Shown here piece by piece: positions 44,241 through 58,744 of a DNA stretch of 64,000 nt; the first letter of the stretch is position 1; every line of letters begins with the position of its first letter. This stretch comes from Trogon surrucura (lineage: Eukaryota; Chordata; Aves; Trogoniformes; Trogonidae), in contig CM036618.1 of NCBI GenBank assembly GCA_020746105.1, forward strand, positions 11,106,501 to 11,170,500, read 5' to 3'. A program made the translations under genes and the position numbers. The notes under the pieces are model-generated. The model was not told the origin of the DNA, ran no database searches, and saw only the letters and a program-made list of their open reading frames with translations.

Positions 44241-47200
44241 ACATTTAATTTTATCTGCTTTAGCTTATCCACTGCTGAGCTGCTCCCAGGAAGTGCGTTT
44301 CTCTGTTCCTTGACTATAAAGGGGCTTTAAGCGGCTGCACCCTGTTGCATGCTGTGAACATCTGCTCTTTTCAGACGTTTTGGGGATGACTGAAATGTCA
44401 GGGTGATGTGAGTGCATGGTTACCTGGTAGACCATAGCCGTAGCATAACTCACACTCTATACGTGGTAGCTGGTAAATGGATATTTGCAGAGTCTGATTT
44501 GCAGATAAAACCCCATCTGTCAATGTTATGAAGACGTGTACAGTGAAGAGATCTCATACATTTATTGCACTCGTTATGCTATATAAAACTTTATGGTAAA
44601 AGTCCTTCTTGTACCTGACTGGTTCTTCTCCCTCCTGTGGTGTTTTCTTCTATGTGCTTGTGTTACGTGGCTTTTCTGCAACATCAGCTGAGGAACTGGT
44701 CCTGGCTCAAAATGGCTATTTAGGGGCTTGTTATTTATAGTACTAATTTACACCTGTTTCTTGAGCTTGAGTTCCACAGCCCCATTAAATTCTGGGTTAG
44801 AACAGGGGAGTGGCCAGACATGGGCAGATAAGGGAATGTTTGTATTTTTTCTGCAACAGTGCCTTTTTATATTATGCAACATTTCCATGCAGCTCTATGC
44901 AAGAAAGAACCCAAATAAACCTGAGATGTTGGACTGGACTACTGTCACCTAACGTTTTGCATCACTTAGAAAAAAGTAGATAAAATCAGCCTGCCTATAA
45001 GAGGAGAAGCAGACTTCCTACTGTGCCCCCTCCCTGCTTGCTGAGGTTGTCTGTTCCCATGTTCACCCTCTCTAGGAGGAATTTCAGGCTTGTTACTCTT
45101 CTCAAGTGAAATGAACCTTTCTGATTTCTTCTCTGCTCAGACCTCCTGACTTTTTGTTCCTCGTGATGAAGAAAACTGATGTGGTCTGATGGGAATAACA
45201 TTTATCTCATCAAATACATTTATTTTTCAACTGACTAAGTCTAGTATGTTACATTGTTTGGTGTGTGAGAGTAATTTAAAACCATGAGCTGGGAGGTTGG
45301 AGGATGAATGCTCTGCATCGATTCATTCCGATGAGTCTTCTCTGAATATGTTACTGAAAGGAACAGAGGGATTCAGCTGTACTAACTTATCTCTCTGTAA
45401 GTTAGATATCTTAATCTGAGGCTGTCCCTGCTTTTATGGTCAATGGGGGAACGAGGTGACTCAGCTTCTGGAAATGCCTCTCGTAAAGGGGAGAACATTC
45501 TACATTTTAAAAAACTGGGGCAGGGGGTTTCAAGTCCAGACTCAACTGAGTTGCACACACCTCTCTGTCTGTACCATGGGAGGTGCCCTGGGATTTTCCA
45601 CCTGGCCTTCAGAAGGTTGTGGATCTCCTGTGGGTCCTGTGTGATATTTACCTGCCCCACACAAGCCCCTTTGGATGCCCCAAAGAGTCTCAGATGGCAC
45701 GAGATGCCTGGCTTCAGGCAGAACAATCTGCTCTGTGTGATGACAGGTCTGTGTTTGATGCAGATTTCTAAGCTCCCACCCCAGTCCAAACCCTGTGGCT
45801 GCCAGGTGAGGTGAGTTGCACCCGTAGTGTCTGTGTCGTGCCCTGTTGTGCTGGATGTTATACTGGCACAAACAAGAACTGTGACCCTTCCCCAGAGAAT
45901 TTGCAGGTGAAGTGTAGGAGAAGCAGGTGGCTGGGGAACAGCGGAGGAGAAAGGTTACATTGGCAGCAGATTTGTATTGCAAGGTGGAGTGAGCTGAGTC
46001 GGCTGAAGGAGGAAGAAGAAGCAGCTGTGTTCCTCTTCTGCCTTCCCAAGCATGGGAGAGGGAACGTTTGTTTTGCTGTCTTTGACATTATCAAATTTGA
46101 GAGGCTGGAAGAAGGAGCCAGTGTCACAGTGCTGAGATAACAGGTAGCTTAGAGAAGATGGGTGGGTGTGGTAGGATTTTCATTGGCTCTGGACTTGTTA
46201 ATCCATTTTTGACTACATGAGGAGCCAGGTTTGTGTTTTGAGATCCTTTGTCTTCTGCTTACTTCCCGTCTCTCTCTCCCTGAAATACTAGTTGAATTGA
46301 TTTTCCCTGTCTAGCTGCTCTTCCAGCTGAAGTGACTGCCCTCCGCACTCTCGTGCCCTAGGTGGCAGCAATGGAACTGCCTTTCTGTGCTTTACAACGT
46401 GAGCAACTGCAGGCAGGGGAAATGACTGAGTTTATTGCTCAAATAGTTTCTCTATACACCTGGTCTATGACCAAAACCAGAAGAACATCAAAAAGAGATT
46501 TCAGATCTGACCTGTGGAGTTACTTTTCTGGGACTATGCAAAATCAGTATCAGCATTTCTGGGTGAAACAGTTGTGAAGCATTAATAGAAGGATTTCACT
46601 TCTGTGATGACTTTTGGATCTAAATTCTTAGAAACTGGGAGGATTATTTTTTTAAATTAAGAAAATGCCATTTGGAAAATGGGACAAATGGTTTGTAGAA
46701 CTGCTTGACCTTGAGGTTATATTTGGTAATTGAAGAAAAAGCTGCATTTCTTTCAAAGGTCAGAACACTCTTGCCCTATTGAAAGAGTGAAATTGGTTTT
46801 ATCTTTGGTACTGCATCAGAGGTACTGCTGCAGAGGTGATATTTAATTATTCCTTGTAGTTCTGCCATTTTCTGTGAGAAGAAGAGAAGGTTATTTTTCT
46901 TAAATGCATTTCTTCTGACCACACCTTACCTTTTTGAGCAATTCCCTTCTCTCTTCCCAGTCTTATTAAAAATCCATCGGGCATATGATGCCTTCTCTTT
47001 TTATCTGCACCCACTTCAACTACTTTTACAAGTTGCATTTGCTAGTCAAGTTCTTTCTTTTCCAAAGCTGAACAAATAACTACTAATATTTGACAGGCAC
47101 AACACATTTTTGGGAGGAATTTACTGTTGAACTGTCTTCCTCTTGTAAACTGAGGGAGTGTAAGTGCGGGTGTGCATATTCATTTATATTTTCATTGTTG

Positions 47201-48689
47201 CTTGTTTGTATATGTTGGTCTTCTTTCTGTGGGCCTCAAAATCTGTGTGTTGGAGTTGATCGTACAGGTGTGCTGTGAAGATAAATTCCCTCATGTTATA
47301 ACCTTTGGAGCAGGGGGGGGGAATAAAAATCCCTGCGCAGTGCAGCAGTAGGTTCAGAAGCAGATGGGGAGAGCAGCATGTGGTCGTGTAATTAAAATCT
47401 ACCCTAATGCATACCCGTGAGGTCACTGAGCAACATTAATTCAGGTGTGGCTTCAATTGGAAAGCTTGGTTTGTGCTGTCTGCGAGAGAGGGTGCTTTTC
47501 ATTCCTGTATCCAAAGCTAGTGCTTGTTCTAAAGAGCAGTGCTGCTGTATCTCCCGTTTTCTGGCAGCATTAAGAAGGGAGCTTTGTAAAAAGAGAAGTC
47601 ACAGTAGCCATACGTTTGTCACAAAATGCTGCACAAATGAGAGTGCTCTACGCTGGCGTGCGTTGGCTGGCCAGAGGGCTGGAGTTGGCTCCGAGACCTC
47701 CGTTTCGCTGAAATCCTTGCAGTAGATATAAAGTGTATGAAGACAGGTTTGAAGTCAGAAATGGGGCATTAAAAGGAGCATTAAAGGAGACATTGAATCC
47801 CATTAATACTGAGTGGAATCACAGTCTCCTGTGCACGTCTGAGAGTCCCAGGCTCGTATCCTACAGGCATTCTGGGGTGTGTGCCTTCATGCACGAGGTT
47901 CTCGTAAAGAAGGGGGCAAGACACATGCATGAGATTGGAGGGATTAGCAGCAAACTCCAGGCTTTGGCTTTGAACTTCCTGGTGTTTTTTCTTAACCTTC
48001 TAGCTATATTTGATCATATTCAACTTACTTATTCATTCCTGGTGCAAAAAATAACCCATCCCTGTCTGTCTTTAAGCTCTATGTTGGATGTTAATTGTTA
48101 CAGGCAAATAGGATCTTGACCCGGCAAATATGCACATACTTTGCTGTATTTGCATGATTAACTCTTTTGAAGTGAAGTAGATTGAGCCTTTGATATTGTG
48201 ACTTGACAGAACTCCTTGAAGTGCATGCACTCAGGCTGCCTTACAGGTGGTGGGGGTTTAGCCTCTACTTTACTCACAGAGTTCAATTAGAGGGATGGAG
48301 GGGGAGAGGATAATTGCAGAATCAAGATCTAGAGGAATTGCAGCCAGCAGAAGGAAAAATATTTGCATATTAATCAAATGGGGCTTTGTTTACTTAATAG
48401 GATTGATGAAGTAGGGTTTAGAGCTGCATGTATATTTTCATCCTCACATTTTGGGCTGTAGGATCCACTGACTGTTTTCAAGGGATTATGAATGGTAATG
48501 AAGAAATGCAAGACTTATTTTTTTTCCATGCTGATATGCCTTTCTCCTGGCAAATTGTCAGAGGGCGTCAAACTGAAAGGGTCCAGAACTGTCAATGGCA
48601 GAACAGTGCTTCCTAGCGGGAAAGGTGTGAGAATGTTCTGCGTGACGAGTGGGACTTGACCTGAGAAACACACTCGGTGAGACCTGGAG

Positions 48690-49201
48690 GGCACTTTGTG
48701 AGGCCCCTGCATTGCCCCTGTGCTGCTGCACCCATAGCCAGGTCCTGCAGCTGTTGGAGCGGGTCCAGAGGAGGGTCACAAAAATGATCAGAGGGTTGGA
48801 GCACCTCTCCTCTGAGGAAAGGCTGAGAGAGTTGGGGTTGTTTAGCCTGGAGGAGAGAAGTCTCTGTGGAGAAGACCTTAAGAACAATACTTAAAGGGGG
48901 CCTGCAAGAGAGACGGTGAGAGAGTTTTTACCAGGGCCGTTACTGGCAGGGCAAGGGTTTTAAACTGAAGGAAGGTAAATTTAGATTGGACATAAGGAAG
49001 AAATTTTTTACAATAAGGGTAATGGGACACTGGAACAGGAGGTTGCCCAGAGAAATAGTGGATGCCCCATCACTGGAAGTGTTCAAGGCCAGGTTGGATG
49101 AAGCTTTGAGCAACCTGGTCTGGTGGAAGGTGTCCCTGCCCACAGAAGGGAGGTTGGATCCTTACAGATCCCTTCCAACCAAAACCATTCGGTGATTCTA
49201 A
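48690..49201 (+). mobile_element. CR1 LINE 3' fragment in HS1BP3 intron 2
   Basis: Recognisable from the codons for [35 protein letters not shown] onward, given here in parts: [12 protein letters not shown], then [15 protein letters not shown]. The 3' end has [20 protein letters not shown] and the phrase GGTGTCCCTGCCCACAG, ending ATTCGGTGATTCTAAAT. There are frame breaks after 48890. It belongs to the same 3'-end type as the copy at 61240-62514. The left border is approximate. Confidence 0.9.
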
Positions 49202-51923
49202 ATGCGTCAGTCTGAGGTTGTTGGATTCAGCCAGTCTCAATGCGGTATTTCCAGCTCCAAACCCAAGGCAGAGATGGCAGTAGCGTTGAGCAAAGCTGTT
49301 CAGGAGCCGGCAGCAGCCGGAGCTTGAGGCGATGGGACAACAGGCGAAGAGCCCCCTGGCAGGGGCTTGCAGGGGCCAGCACTGGGCTCGGCTAAGTGGG
49401 GAATGGTTTAAGCTGGAGGTTTGTCATCCTGCTTGTGCAATGGGTTCTCCCGGCAGAGGGCATCCCCGCATTGCTGGAGATGAGCTTGTAGTGCTGCAGG
49501 CTTTTGGGAGCACGTTAGCGTGCTGGGGGGGGCGGGTTCTCACTCTCGCTGTGCCCCCTCGGTGTTCTGGTTGTTCCAAGCCCCCGCAGATTCACAAAGG
49601 CTCAATTAGCCACAGGGTGTGAGGGTGTGCATTTGCTTGAGGTTCAGTGGTGCAATTAGGCATAAATTGAGATTTAGGAGTAATTTGCAGAGTTTGATAG
49701 AGGAGGAAGAATGAAAATTAAGTGGGGAAAGAAATAAGTTTGTATGTTGCAGTTCAGTGTTACTTTTTGAGTAATTCAAAGCTGTTTTGGCATAGTCTTG
49801 TTGATTGGCTGCTGTCCTCTAATGCTTTCAGACATTAATTTGTTATTATTGAGATTAATTAGATGCTAAACATTTTTCACAAATGAGACTTGATTATTAT
49901 TTTTTTCTGGGTGGAGAATAATGCATCTTTTGAAAGCACACCAGAGTGCCCTTACCTCTGTGCTTGTACAGTATTTTTGGGAGGGCCTCTGGTATCACAC
50001 CCTGTTCAGAGTGCAAACTAGAAATATACAGCAATTCAGAAATCCCAGAATTACTTTCCTTTCTCTTTTTTGGGTATCTTTCAAAGGGAGAGTTGTCTTG
50101 TTCTGGGAGCATCTTTTTATTGCCATCACTTGAGTGCATGGATGCTGAATTGCTTGTTAGATCCTGCACAGTGTTGCTCACACTTACCTGTGTTGCTTAC
50201 AGGAGACAAGCTTAAAAATCTTGGTTTGCATTCCCATGTCGGCTCAGGTTTAGTGGTGTGCTTCAGAACTTTCTCAGAGAGCTGCTTGCCTTCCGTGACT
50301 GCACCCGTAGTGAACATTGCACAGCTGAAATGGAAATATTCTTCAAATCAGCTGGCTTAGTTGATAATTACTGCAAAAGGCAGGGAAGCGTGAAAGCTGA
50401 GGTGGTTATTGCTCTTGATGCCTACATCTAATTTAGTAAACTAGTCGAGGTGTGTCTGTTAGGGTCGGGACGTGTTCTGTGGCCTAGAGGGCAGTTAGCA
50501 CAGGCTGGCAGCCTGAGACTTTCTTAGTAGCTGCAATGGGCATTGGTGTCCAAATTGGGTACTACGTGGTCTCTGCACCAGGCTAAATCTTGGGCTGAAA
50601 GATTACCTGGGGGAGTCCTGGCTACTCAGAGTCAGAACTGTGCCAGACATCCTCAGGTTCCAGTAGACAGTATAAGGTTCCTAATAGACACTCTAAGGTC
50701 CCAGTGCCTGCATATGCTTGATACTGTTTATTTTTTTGGTATAGATGCAGTTGATGGTTTTTGGGTTAACTCTGCCATCTTCCATCCCAAGATGTTGTCC
50801 TTGAGTCTCTTCATCTTTTGTTTTGATATTAACTAGGATTCACTTCGCTAGAATTCACTAACGTATGTTACAGGAGGATCAGAACTGGACCCTAGCAGAT
50901 GACCTGGACTACACGCATCCCACTGGCACTAGGTTTTTGGATTGTTTTTTTTTTTTAGTCTCTGTATTTATTGAAGCGCGTTCATAGATTATGGAACCGT
51001 AGAGGGCCATAATAAATGTATTGTCTACATAACACCACAGCTGCAGAGCAGGATAGTCACTCTCCGTTGCATGTGTAACATCACTTAGAGATATTTTTTG
51101 TTCGAGTGGGGGCTTTGTGCGTTGATTTTTTTAAGGTACTGAATTCAAAACTTAATGTGGTATAGAAGCCACACCACTTCTAACCAGCTTTCCAATGGTT
51201 ATTGCTTTCCTTGTAATATCTTGGGCCTCATTTCTTTGAGGCTTCCTGTCTTTGTCTGCAGAAGGAATGACTATTCACTGTTGGCATCTTATCCCTGTAT
51301 GAGAACATGTAGGCTGTGGCCAAGTTGTTATTTTTTTCAGAGATGAACTGAATAGTCAGGATTCATTTGAAGTCTTTGCCCTTCAGTTTCTGTATTAGGT
51401 GCTCTGCAGCAAATGTGTCACGTTTTTAGGCTTAAGAGCCAGAAGGGCACTGAAGCCCACCAGGGTTTGAGAAATAGGTCTTCTGGCTCCATGGTGAAAA
51501 GATTCAGGCTGCTCTCTCCATCAGATACCTCCCTGGCTGGGCTTCTCTTCCTTCCTGTGTAGGAGGGCCGGGGATTGTAGAGCTTGTTTTTAGCGGACAA
51601 GGCTTTTTGCCGTTGCAGAAAAGTGTCTGTAGCAGTGACCGTCCCAATATTTAATTAGATTATAAGTAAGACAAATGGATGCTGGATATCTGGCAATGAA
51701 CTTCAGTTCCATTAGGCAGCAGATTTCATTAACAGAAGACCAGCAACAATGCTCAGGGATTCAGTGTGTAGGTAACAGGCTTTTACTAAGCTGTAGATCC
51801 GTGGTAATACATGTTTTTCCACTTTGGTTTCCAGGGTTAATGTTTTACAGCGCTTAAACTGCTGCTTTGCTGCTCAGGTCTCCCCTGTAAAGAAACTTAC
51901 CCAGGTGACATGTTTCATTGCAG

Positions 51924-52131
51924 GTTTCCAAGAAATACAGCGAGATAGAGGAGCTCTACCAGAAACTGGTGGCACGATATCCACAGGCTTCTCTTCCACT
52001 CTTGCCTAGAAAAGTTCTCTTCGTAGGGGAATCTGACATCGTTGAACGAAGAGCTATGTTCAATGATATCATGAAGTTCATCTCAAAAGATGAGGATCTA
52101 GCAACAAGTCCTGAGCTACTGGAATTTTTAG
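51924..52131 (+). CDS. HS1BP3: HS1BP3 exon 3 (rest of PX domain)
   Basis: The exon follows TTTCATTGCAG and begins in phase 0 with VSKKYSEIEELYQKL, the PX-domain helix motif, then SLPLLPRKVLFVGESDI, the proline-containing loop, and VERRAMFNDIMKFISKDEDL with ELLEFLG, the closing helices. It encodes residues 70-138 and the first base of a Gly codon, and ends at the donor GTAACT (52132). The conserved basic residues expected for lipid-head-group binding (KK before Y, RK, RR) are present. Reading through the donor gives a stop within three codons, so splicing is required. Confidence 0.95.
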
Positions 52132-54316
52132 GTAACTAAAAGATGTGAGTGTCTCCTCTCCCATGAGTGTGCTTGATAAAAGTGACTCAGGTAGTCAAAA
52201 ACTAGAGAGTGCCAGAATAAAGGCTATCACTGAAAATATCCTCTTGTGCACGTAGAGTGCTGCATAGTCATGTTTGGGAGTGTTTTCCCTTCCTCTCAGT
52301 GGGCGCGTGCCCATTCAGAAGTGCTGATAGCACAGTGCTTGCTTTGAAGGTACCTGTCCCAGCATCACTGATTTCCCTTAGACATATATGTAAGCTTTGA
52401 TTCAGAACACACGAGTTTAGAAAGCTAAATAATCATATATGGTCAGTGGAGAGATGAACCCTAAAGGGACAGTGCAGAGTCACCCTTAGTGATCAGCTGT
52501 TCCACGTTTTGTCTACTTTTCATTCCTAATACAATTGCTAGGCCTTGCTGAGAAAGGTCCTAAAGCAAATTATTCCTTGAGAATGATTTGTATAAAACCC
52601 AGATTCTTTGTTAATTAAACCCATTCTCTGACCTCTTTTTTTGTGGTTTGTTTTTTTTTTAACTTTCCTTAGCCTTATGTCCAGCTCCTGTAACCTCTTC
52701 CAGTGATTCATATAGTTCCTTTCTTATGTTCCCTGGACATAGCAGGGAGTCAGTGAATGAACGGAACAGATGGACTCTGCTTTTAATTCAACTGAGAGCT
52801 GCTGAGCGGGGAATACTCCAGCCTGGTGCTGTGTAGGATTCTCAGTGTAACATCAGTTTTAAGGAGGTGAAGTTGCAAGGTGCTAGCAAGTCACGTGTGA
52901 ACTGCTGATTTTGCACAAGTGTCAGCTATGGCCAGATCAGAAGTTCTGTGAGACTGGCAGCTTTTTAAAGTCAAGGGGGGCAAAACTACATGATATTTGG
53001 TAAAATCCTTTTGCTAATAAAATTTTGAAATGTTTTTTTGGTGTTTTTCCCTGGGAGTTTTCTCTTAAAAGTAGACCCTTTGCACAGAGAATTTAGAATT
53101 CATGTTGGTTGATCTTTGCATGCTCATTATCCTAACTGGTGTCCGTGTCTACACCTGAATTAGTCTGGACTGACTTTATGCTGTGGAGAGATTGGGTGCA
53201 AGTAATGTGACCCATTCCTTGAAATCAGGCAAACCAAGTGGAATTCAGTACATACACTGCAGATCCTTAGCCTCCTCGTGTACACTTTTTGTACAGATGC
53301 TGGAGATACAGTCAACATATTTAAGGCTGTTTAGGGAGAATCAACACAGTAGAAACAAATGACCGTGAGGATAAGATAAGCAGCATCCTAACATTCCCTG
53401 CCTACCCCAGCCACCAGTCTCTTGCCTATAAGGGGAGCATAAGACCACTTGCTCAGTGAAGACGCCCACCTTTAGTCAATAAGTCTGCCCTGGGTGATTT
53501 GGCAGATGCAAGCTTGAAAAGCTGGGTGAGGTGAGTCTCCCGTGCCGTGTTACTTCAACAGTCAAAAGGATGAAACGGTGAATTTTAGCCATCGTGGTTT
53601 TCACTAGCCTATTTTTAGCTAGTCTCATTATTTTAAATTGCTTTCCTGAACATCCAGAATCTCCACAGCAAGGAACAGTTCTGTCCTCGTTCTCCTGAGC
53701 CTTGCATATAACAAGTGTGGTGAGAAGACTTGGTCAAAGCACATGTTTGAGTTTGCTGACTTTGCTCAGTTGGATGCTGAAGGGAGTTAGAACTTCAGGC
53801 TTCATTTCTGAGTGTAAGTCGAAGCCATGGAAACTTTTTCATGCTGCCCAATGCTCTAATTTTAGCCCAAATGAATTAAATTAGTAACAAAAAGTGGACT
53901 TTATCTTAGCTAGCCATGTGAAAGTTAGTTACCTACATCTAAGCAGAATATTTATGGCCTTTCTGTAGCCAGTGGAGAGAAATAGACACTTCAGTGGGAA
54001 ACTCCTCCTCACCACATGGGAATTCTATTGTTCCTGTTGACTATAGAAGGAACATAAATAAGCACTGCCATATCTCAGATAAAGTTAGTTTCCTCTGTCC
54101 TTCTCTACTTATCTACTTTAAGTCAGTAAACAGATCAGAAACATAATGATACGTAGTAGATGGAAAAGACAGTCAGGAACGTTGGAAGAGGTTTGCAAAA
54201 GCTGACCATGTCCTTCATTCCCCAGACAAAACCATCAGGAACAGGTGCAAGGTATTAAATCCAACATAGCTGTAGTCCTGTGTACCCAGTTTTGCATCCA
54301 TTACTGTGTTTTGCAG
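52132..54316 (+). other. HS1BP3: HS1BP3 intron 3
   Basis: A 2.2-kb intron bounded by GTAACT and TTTGCAG. No exon, RNA gene or transposon was recognised in it. Confidence 0.85.
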
Positions 54317-54530
54317 GAACGAGATCTGCTAGTGCTGTTGACTTCAAGAGTAAAAACATTCCCTGTGACAAGGAGAAAGAAGATGAACAAGATGAGGCAT
54401 TGGATTTTTTCAGAGAAGAGAAGACACCTGACTTAATCTCACAGTTTTTGTCAGTGGAAGATGCCAAAGAAGGGCAGAAAAAAGAGGAGGAAGAAGAGGA
54501 AGAAGATTTAGACCCTCTTGGTATAATCAG
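54317..54530 (+). CDS. HS1BP3: HS1BP3 exon 4 (acidic linker)
   Basis: The exon follows GTTTTGCAG, completes the split Gly codon and encodes TRSASAVDFKSKN, EALDFFREEK, then a run of eight Glu followed by DLDPLGIIR. Mammalian HS1BP3 has the same layout (EAFDFFEEQ and an acidic run before LDPLGIMR). It ends after two bases of an Arg codon at the donor GTATGG (54531). About 209 residues are accounted for by exons 1-4, against about 392 in the human protein. The Lys/Pro-rich C-terminal exons were not found before 64000 and should lie to the right. Confidence 0.94.
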
Positions 54531-57500
54531 GTATGGCTGGCAGTGCCTTTGTAATTTAGTTTTTAACCTAGTTTTCTAAACAGATAAAACTGTTCTATGT
54601 CATTGTCCCCTCATCCCAATGTTTTATGATATCCATCACTTGCAGCTGAATTTCACAGAAGAGGAGAGGCCTCTACAGTTCATCAAAGAGATGCCTTGGT
54701 AGAGGAAAGAGACTTTGTCGTGCCTCTTTAGTGCATTCATCAGGAAATCCAAGTGACAGAGGGGCATTGTGAATGCCTTGGTAACAGTCTCAGCTACAGC
54801 AACCACTTTGTTGGACACTGTAGGGTTCCACCGCAAAGCATAAAGCCACCAGGGTCCACTGGATGTGCAGTTCTGTAGAGCGTGAGTGTTTACAGTGTCT
54901 GGAACTGCTGTGGGGCTCACTTGTGTTTACAAGAAGGTAAAGTTCTAGTGGCGTAAAGACCAGAAGAGCCAACATTTCAATCATGATGTTCACAAATAGG
55001 CTTTTCTTTCCTTCTTTGCTTATCTGAAGGTGTCACGTGCTAAATGCTGCTAGGACATAAGCAGTAACAGCTTGAGAAACAGTAACGGAGTCAAAGCTTG
55101 CAGATGTTAGTGTCTGGGATTGCGTACCTGTCCAGTAATTTTCGGACAGTTATTCACATCAAGGTGGAATTTCTCACTTAATTCCCAACAACATCTCTAA
55201 ACTACTGAAGCCTGGAAGCAGTGGCTAGAATCACGACTAGTGACTACTTACGGTGTCTCAGTCTTTGGATGTCCAAGTAGAAAAGACTTAGTTGTTCTTG
55301 ATCTTCAGTAAGCAGTGACTGACTCAGGTGGATTGTTTCAGCCACCCACGGCCACCAGCCACTACTGAATGTTCTTTGTCTTGGACCCAGACAGTACTTT
55401 CAAAATGCTTTTTTACAGCAGTGAGCAGTAACTGATAGTAACAAATCAGAGCCCTTTCTTGGTGCTTCGCAGTTACCTCGAATCATTTCCAAGGGGATCA
55501 TTAACTCCAGGCTCTAGGCTGGAGTCTCCCACATGAAGTTGGGTCAGCTACAGTGAGTAATACTGGAAGCATCATTTGGATTTTACTCCTGGTATTGTAA
55601 TCATATGTAGTGGTTGATTTCCATATACCATCCTTTACACTTGAAGTATTTAAACCCTTACATATCACCAGAAAACTTTAAATATTACTCTTTTAACCAA
55701 ACATGTGCTTAATTACTCAGCATCAAAATTATTCTTCTGCTGAAGAAGAGTTTAAAAAAGTTAAATAACCCTTTAGAATGAGAAGTTAGATAAAGCAATA
55801 CTTCCCACAAAATGATCCTTAGCTGGTAAGTTTACTAAAGGAGCTGTCCTTTTTTGGGTAGGAAAATGATCTATTGGGTCAGCGAAGGCAATGTGTTTTC
55901 CAACTTACAACAAGTAGAAGCAGTAAAGAGCTTGCTGTGCCAAAACAAGCAAGAAGTTTGTTTTTCTGCTCTGCAGAGTTTGACATAGCATTTGAAAGTC
56001 TTGATTATTTTAGTCTTTTAATACAGAGGGATGACAAGATCTGGTACTTAATCCTCATTTAGTTTATTTCTTCCATTCCATTTGAGAACAGAATTCTTAA
56101 CTGAATCAGAATAACTACTTTTAGATAAGAAATACAGGCTTTACTGGTACAGAGCTGCAGCAGCACATGTTGCCCATTCAGATGTTTTTCCACTTTAAAC
56201 CAGTCATTGGCTATCTGTGAAAAAAAAATAATCTCCATATGCATTTATAATTATTTTTGTAGGTCTCACATGTAGTACAGTGTTGAGACAGAACCACCGA
56301 TGTGGAGACAGGAATCCTCAATCTGGTTTTACATTGTCTCTATTCTCCTGTAACTCACCCTGCTTCCGTGGAAGATATTTTCAATTCACATCAGTAGAGA
56401 TTAGTTCGAACGTAAGCATTGTGTATCCCAGCTCTTAGTGTCTAGGTGGGAGGCCAAAGGCAGGAGCTGGGCTGCCAGTGGATGGGCATTTCTTGGGTGA
56501 CCAGTTTAGTTGGGTGTCTTCCATGCCCATTAGAATGTTAGGGGCTTACATGCTTTCAAGAGGGAGCTTGCAGGCCTCATAGCTTTAGTGCTTCAGATGT
56601 GCTTGGAAGTTACTTTGGGATGGGAATGAATAAAAAAAGAGGTGATGCAGACTACATAAATATCTTTAGTGGTAAACTGCTCCCTAATGCCTAATAAATT
56701 CAGATTAAAAAAAAAAAAAAGTAATAATCCACAATCCTTTCCCCTGTGAGAAACCTTTGAAAAGATGAGAAGTCAGCGCTGAAACAAGCCCGTCCGTTCC
56801 AAGCAGTACTGGTGGCCAGGGCGCTTTGAGCAGCAGAGCTCTGACCTAAATTGAATCATGTGTTTGGCATAATCTTATGGGTTTTTTCTTTCTGGATGAG
56901 GATGAAACTGCTCCAGTAGCACAGACCTCCATATGTTGTCAACACGCTTCATTTGGTAGCAACTTTTCCTCCTGGGCCAGAAGGCTGTGACTTGGATTTG
57001 ACCCAACGCTGCGCCTGCGCTGCTGAACCACCAGATAGCCCGTTAAATATACTGGCCTTAGGGGTAAAGTTCTAAACTAGGGTCCTTTTTTTTTCCTGGT
57101 TTTGTATTGCTGGTGATCATCCAGGTGGAAGCTCATAATGGTCTGGTTCCTTTTGCCTGGAGGACACATCCCAGTCGTGCTGATTCTCTGCCTCCCATTC
57201 AAGGCTGTGTCTGAGTTGCTCTCTCGTGTCTCATGGACAATTCACTTGCCAATTCCGTCTTCAGCTTTCGTAGGTAGAAATGACGGTCTGCAAACTTGGT
57301 GTTTCTCTGCTGTATGAGTCTTATGCCCAAAAACTTTATGTGTTAGCAGGGAGATTTTGGGCCACGTCTGGGATTCTTAGCAGAAAGACTGCTTTTTTTC
57401 TTGTTGAAATCAGAGATATTTCCATTATAGTATTTCTGATTAGGTTTTCAGCTTTTAAGACCTCTCCTCCTTTATTTTTTTTCCCCAGGCGTGGTTCTCC

Positions 57501-58744
57501 CTAGAACAAAAGGTGCTTAAAACTACGTTTCAGTTTTGGGGTGCAGTACTGAATTTCATTTGAAATGTTTTCAGGAAGTGTACTTTTTCCTTTTGACCCA
57601 CTGCCCTTATCGATAGTTGGACTGTTGTTATTCCAGTGTATTTTTACCAGTTACTCTGCAAGTCTTCCTGGACATTTGTAGAAGCCCTATCACCTTTGGA
57701 CAGTATATATACGTCCTGTAAGCGCAAATACTCCTATATGGAGTAAAAGGTCCTTTGACATCAGCTGTGCAGCAGGGAATGAATATAGGACACTCACTTT
57801 TGTAGCAGTGGCACATTTCTAGTTTTATTTCCTTTTTTTTTTCTTTCCTGGTAAACCATGATCATTAGAATATTCCTTTGTTAAAACGTTTTAATTCCTT
57901 TATAATTGGGAAATCGGATATGTATTTTACTACATGTTGTAGGGACTATATTAGGTATTTTGGCTTATCTCTGTCTCCGTTGTTCTCCTTACAGTGACTG
58001 CAATACTGCTCTTTATCACTCCTCTCTAAATCCATCTACCTCAACATTTGCAGATAAATATTTTTAAGTGCTTAGAAGGCTACCATGGCGTTTTGACGAT
58101 ATACTTTGGTTTTTAGAGGTGCAATATCTATTAGCCCTGCTGTCTTTTTAAAGGATTTTCTTCATAAATTGCAAAATAGTAGTGTGCGGCTAGTCACAAT
58201 TGCAGGGATTTCTCCAACTGGAATGCTTTCAGGAATGAAAAAAAAAGAATCTGAAAGAGGCTAATCCTCTGAAGGGAAAGGCAGTGAGTTGGAGGAGCTA
58301 CTCACCTGCAGCTAGAGTAGTCTTGATGATACTGCTGAAAATTCTGCAATGTCAAAAGGTGTAATTTGCCAGTGTAATTTGCTTTCTGTAGGGCATTTAG
58401 GCAATTGGTTGGTGATATATTTTTTTTTACTTGATCCTGGTAGCTCTGAATCTTAAAACAATTTTAAAAACACTTCACAGTATCTGAATTGGGTTTTGCT
58501 TTCTCCCTCTGTGGATCAACTGTGCAGCTTTATTGTTTGTAGGTCGAAGCCTAGAGCTTTAGCAACTCTCTCCTCAGACTTTATAGTTGAAACAAATGAA
58601 TTTATTGCTTCAGTTTGCTCCAATAAATCTGAGGCAGCAGCTGATTTAAAATTACTCAGAACCAACTCCTCTGAACACAGCAGAAATGATTTTGCAAAAA
58701 GAGTGTGACTGTTCTTTTTGTGGATAGAAGCACTGGATGGATGG

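Larger units (their letters stand above)
43574..51923 (+). other. HS1BP3: HS1BP3 intron 2
   Basis: This 8.35-kb intron is bounded by GTAAAT and TTGCAG. Apart from a CR1 tail remnant near 44224 and a CR1 fragment at about 48690-49201, I see no structured element. Open frames inside are short and lack support. Confidence 0.8.

Noticed and set aside
50975..51015. TTCATAGATTATGGAACCGTAGAGG as a possible CR1 tail
   Set aside because: Only a weak octamer resemblance and no CR1 body sequence on either side.
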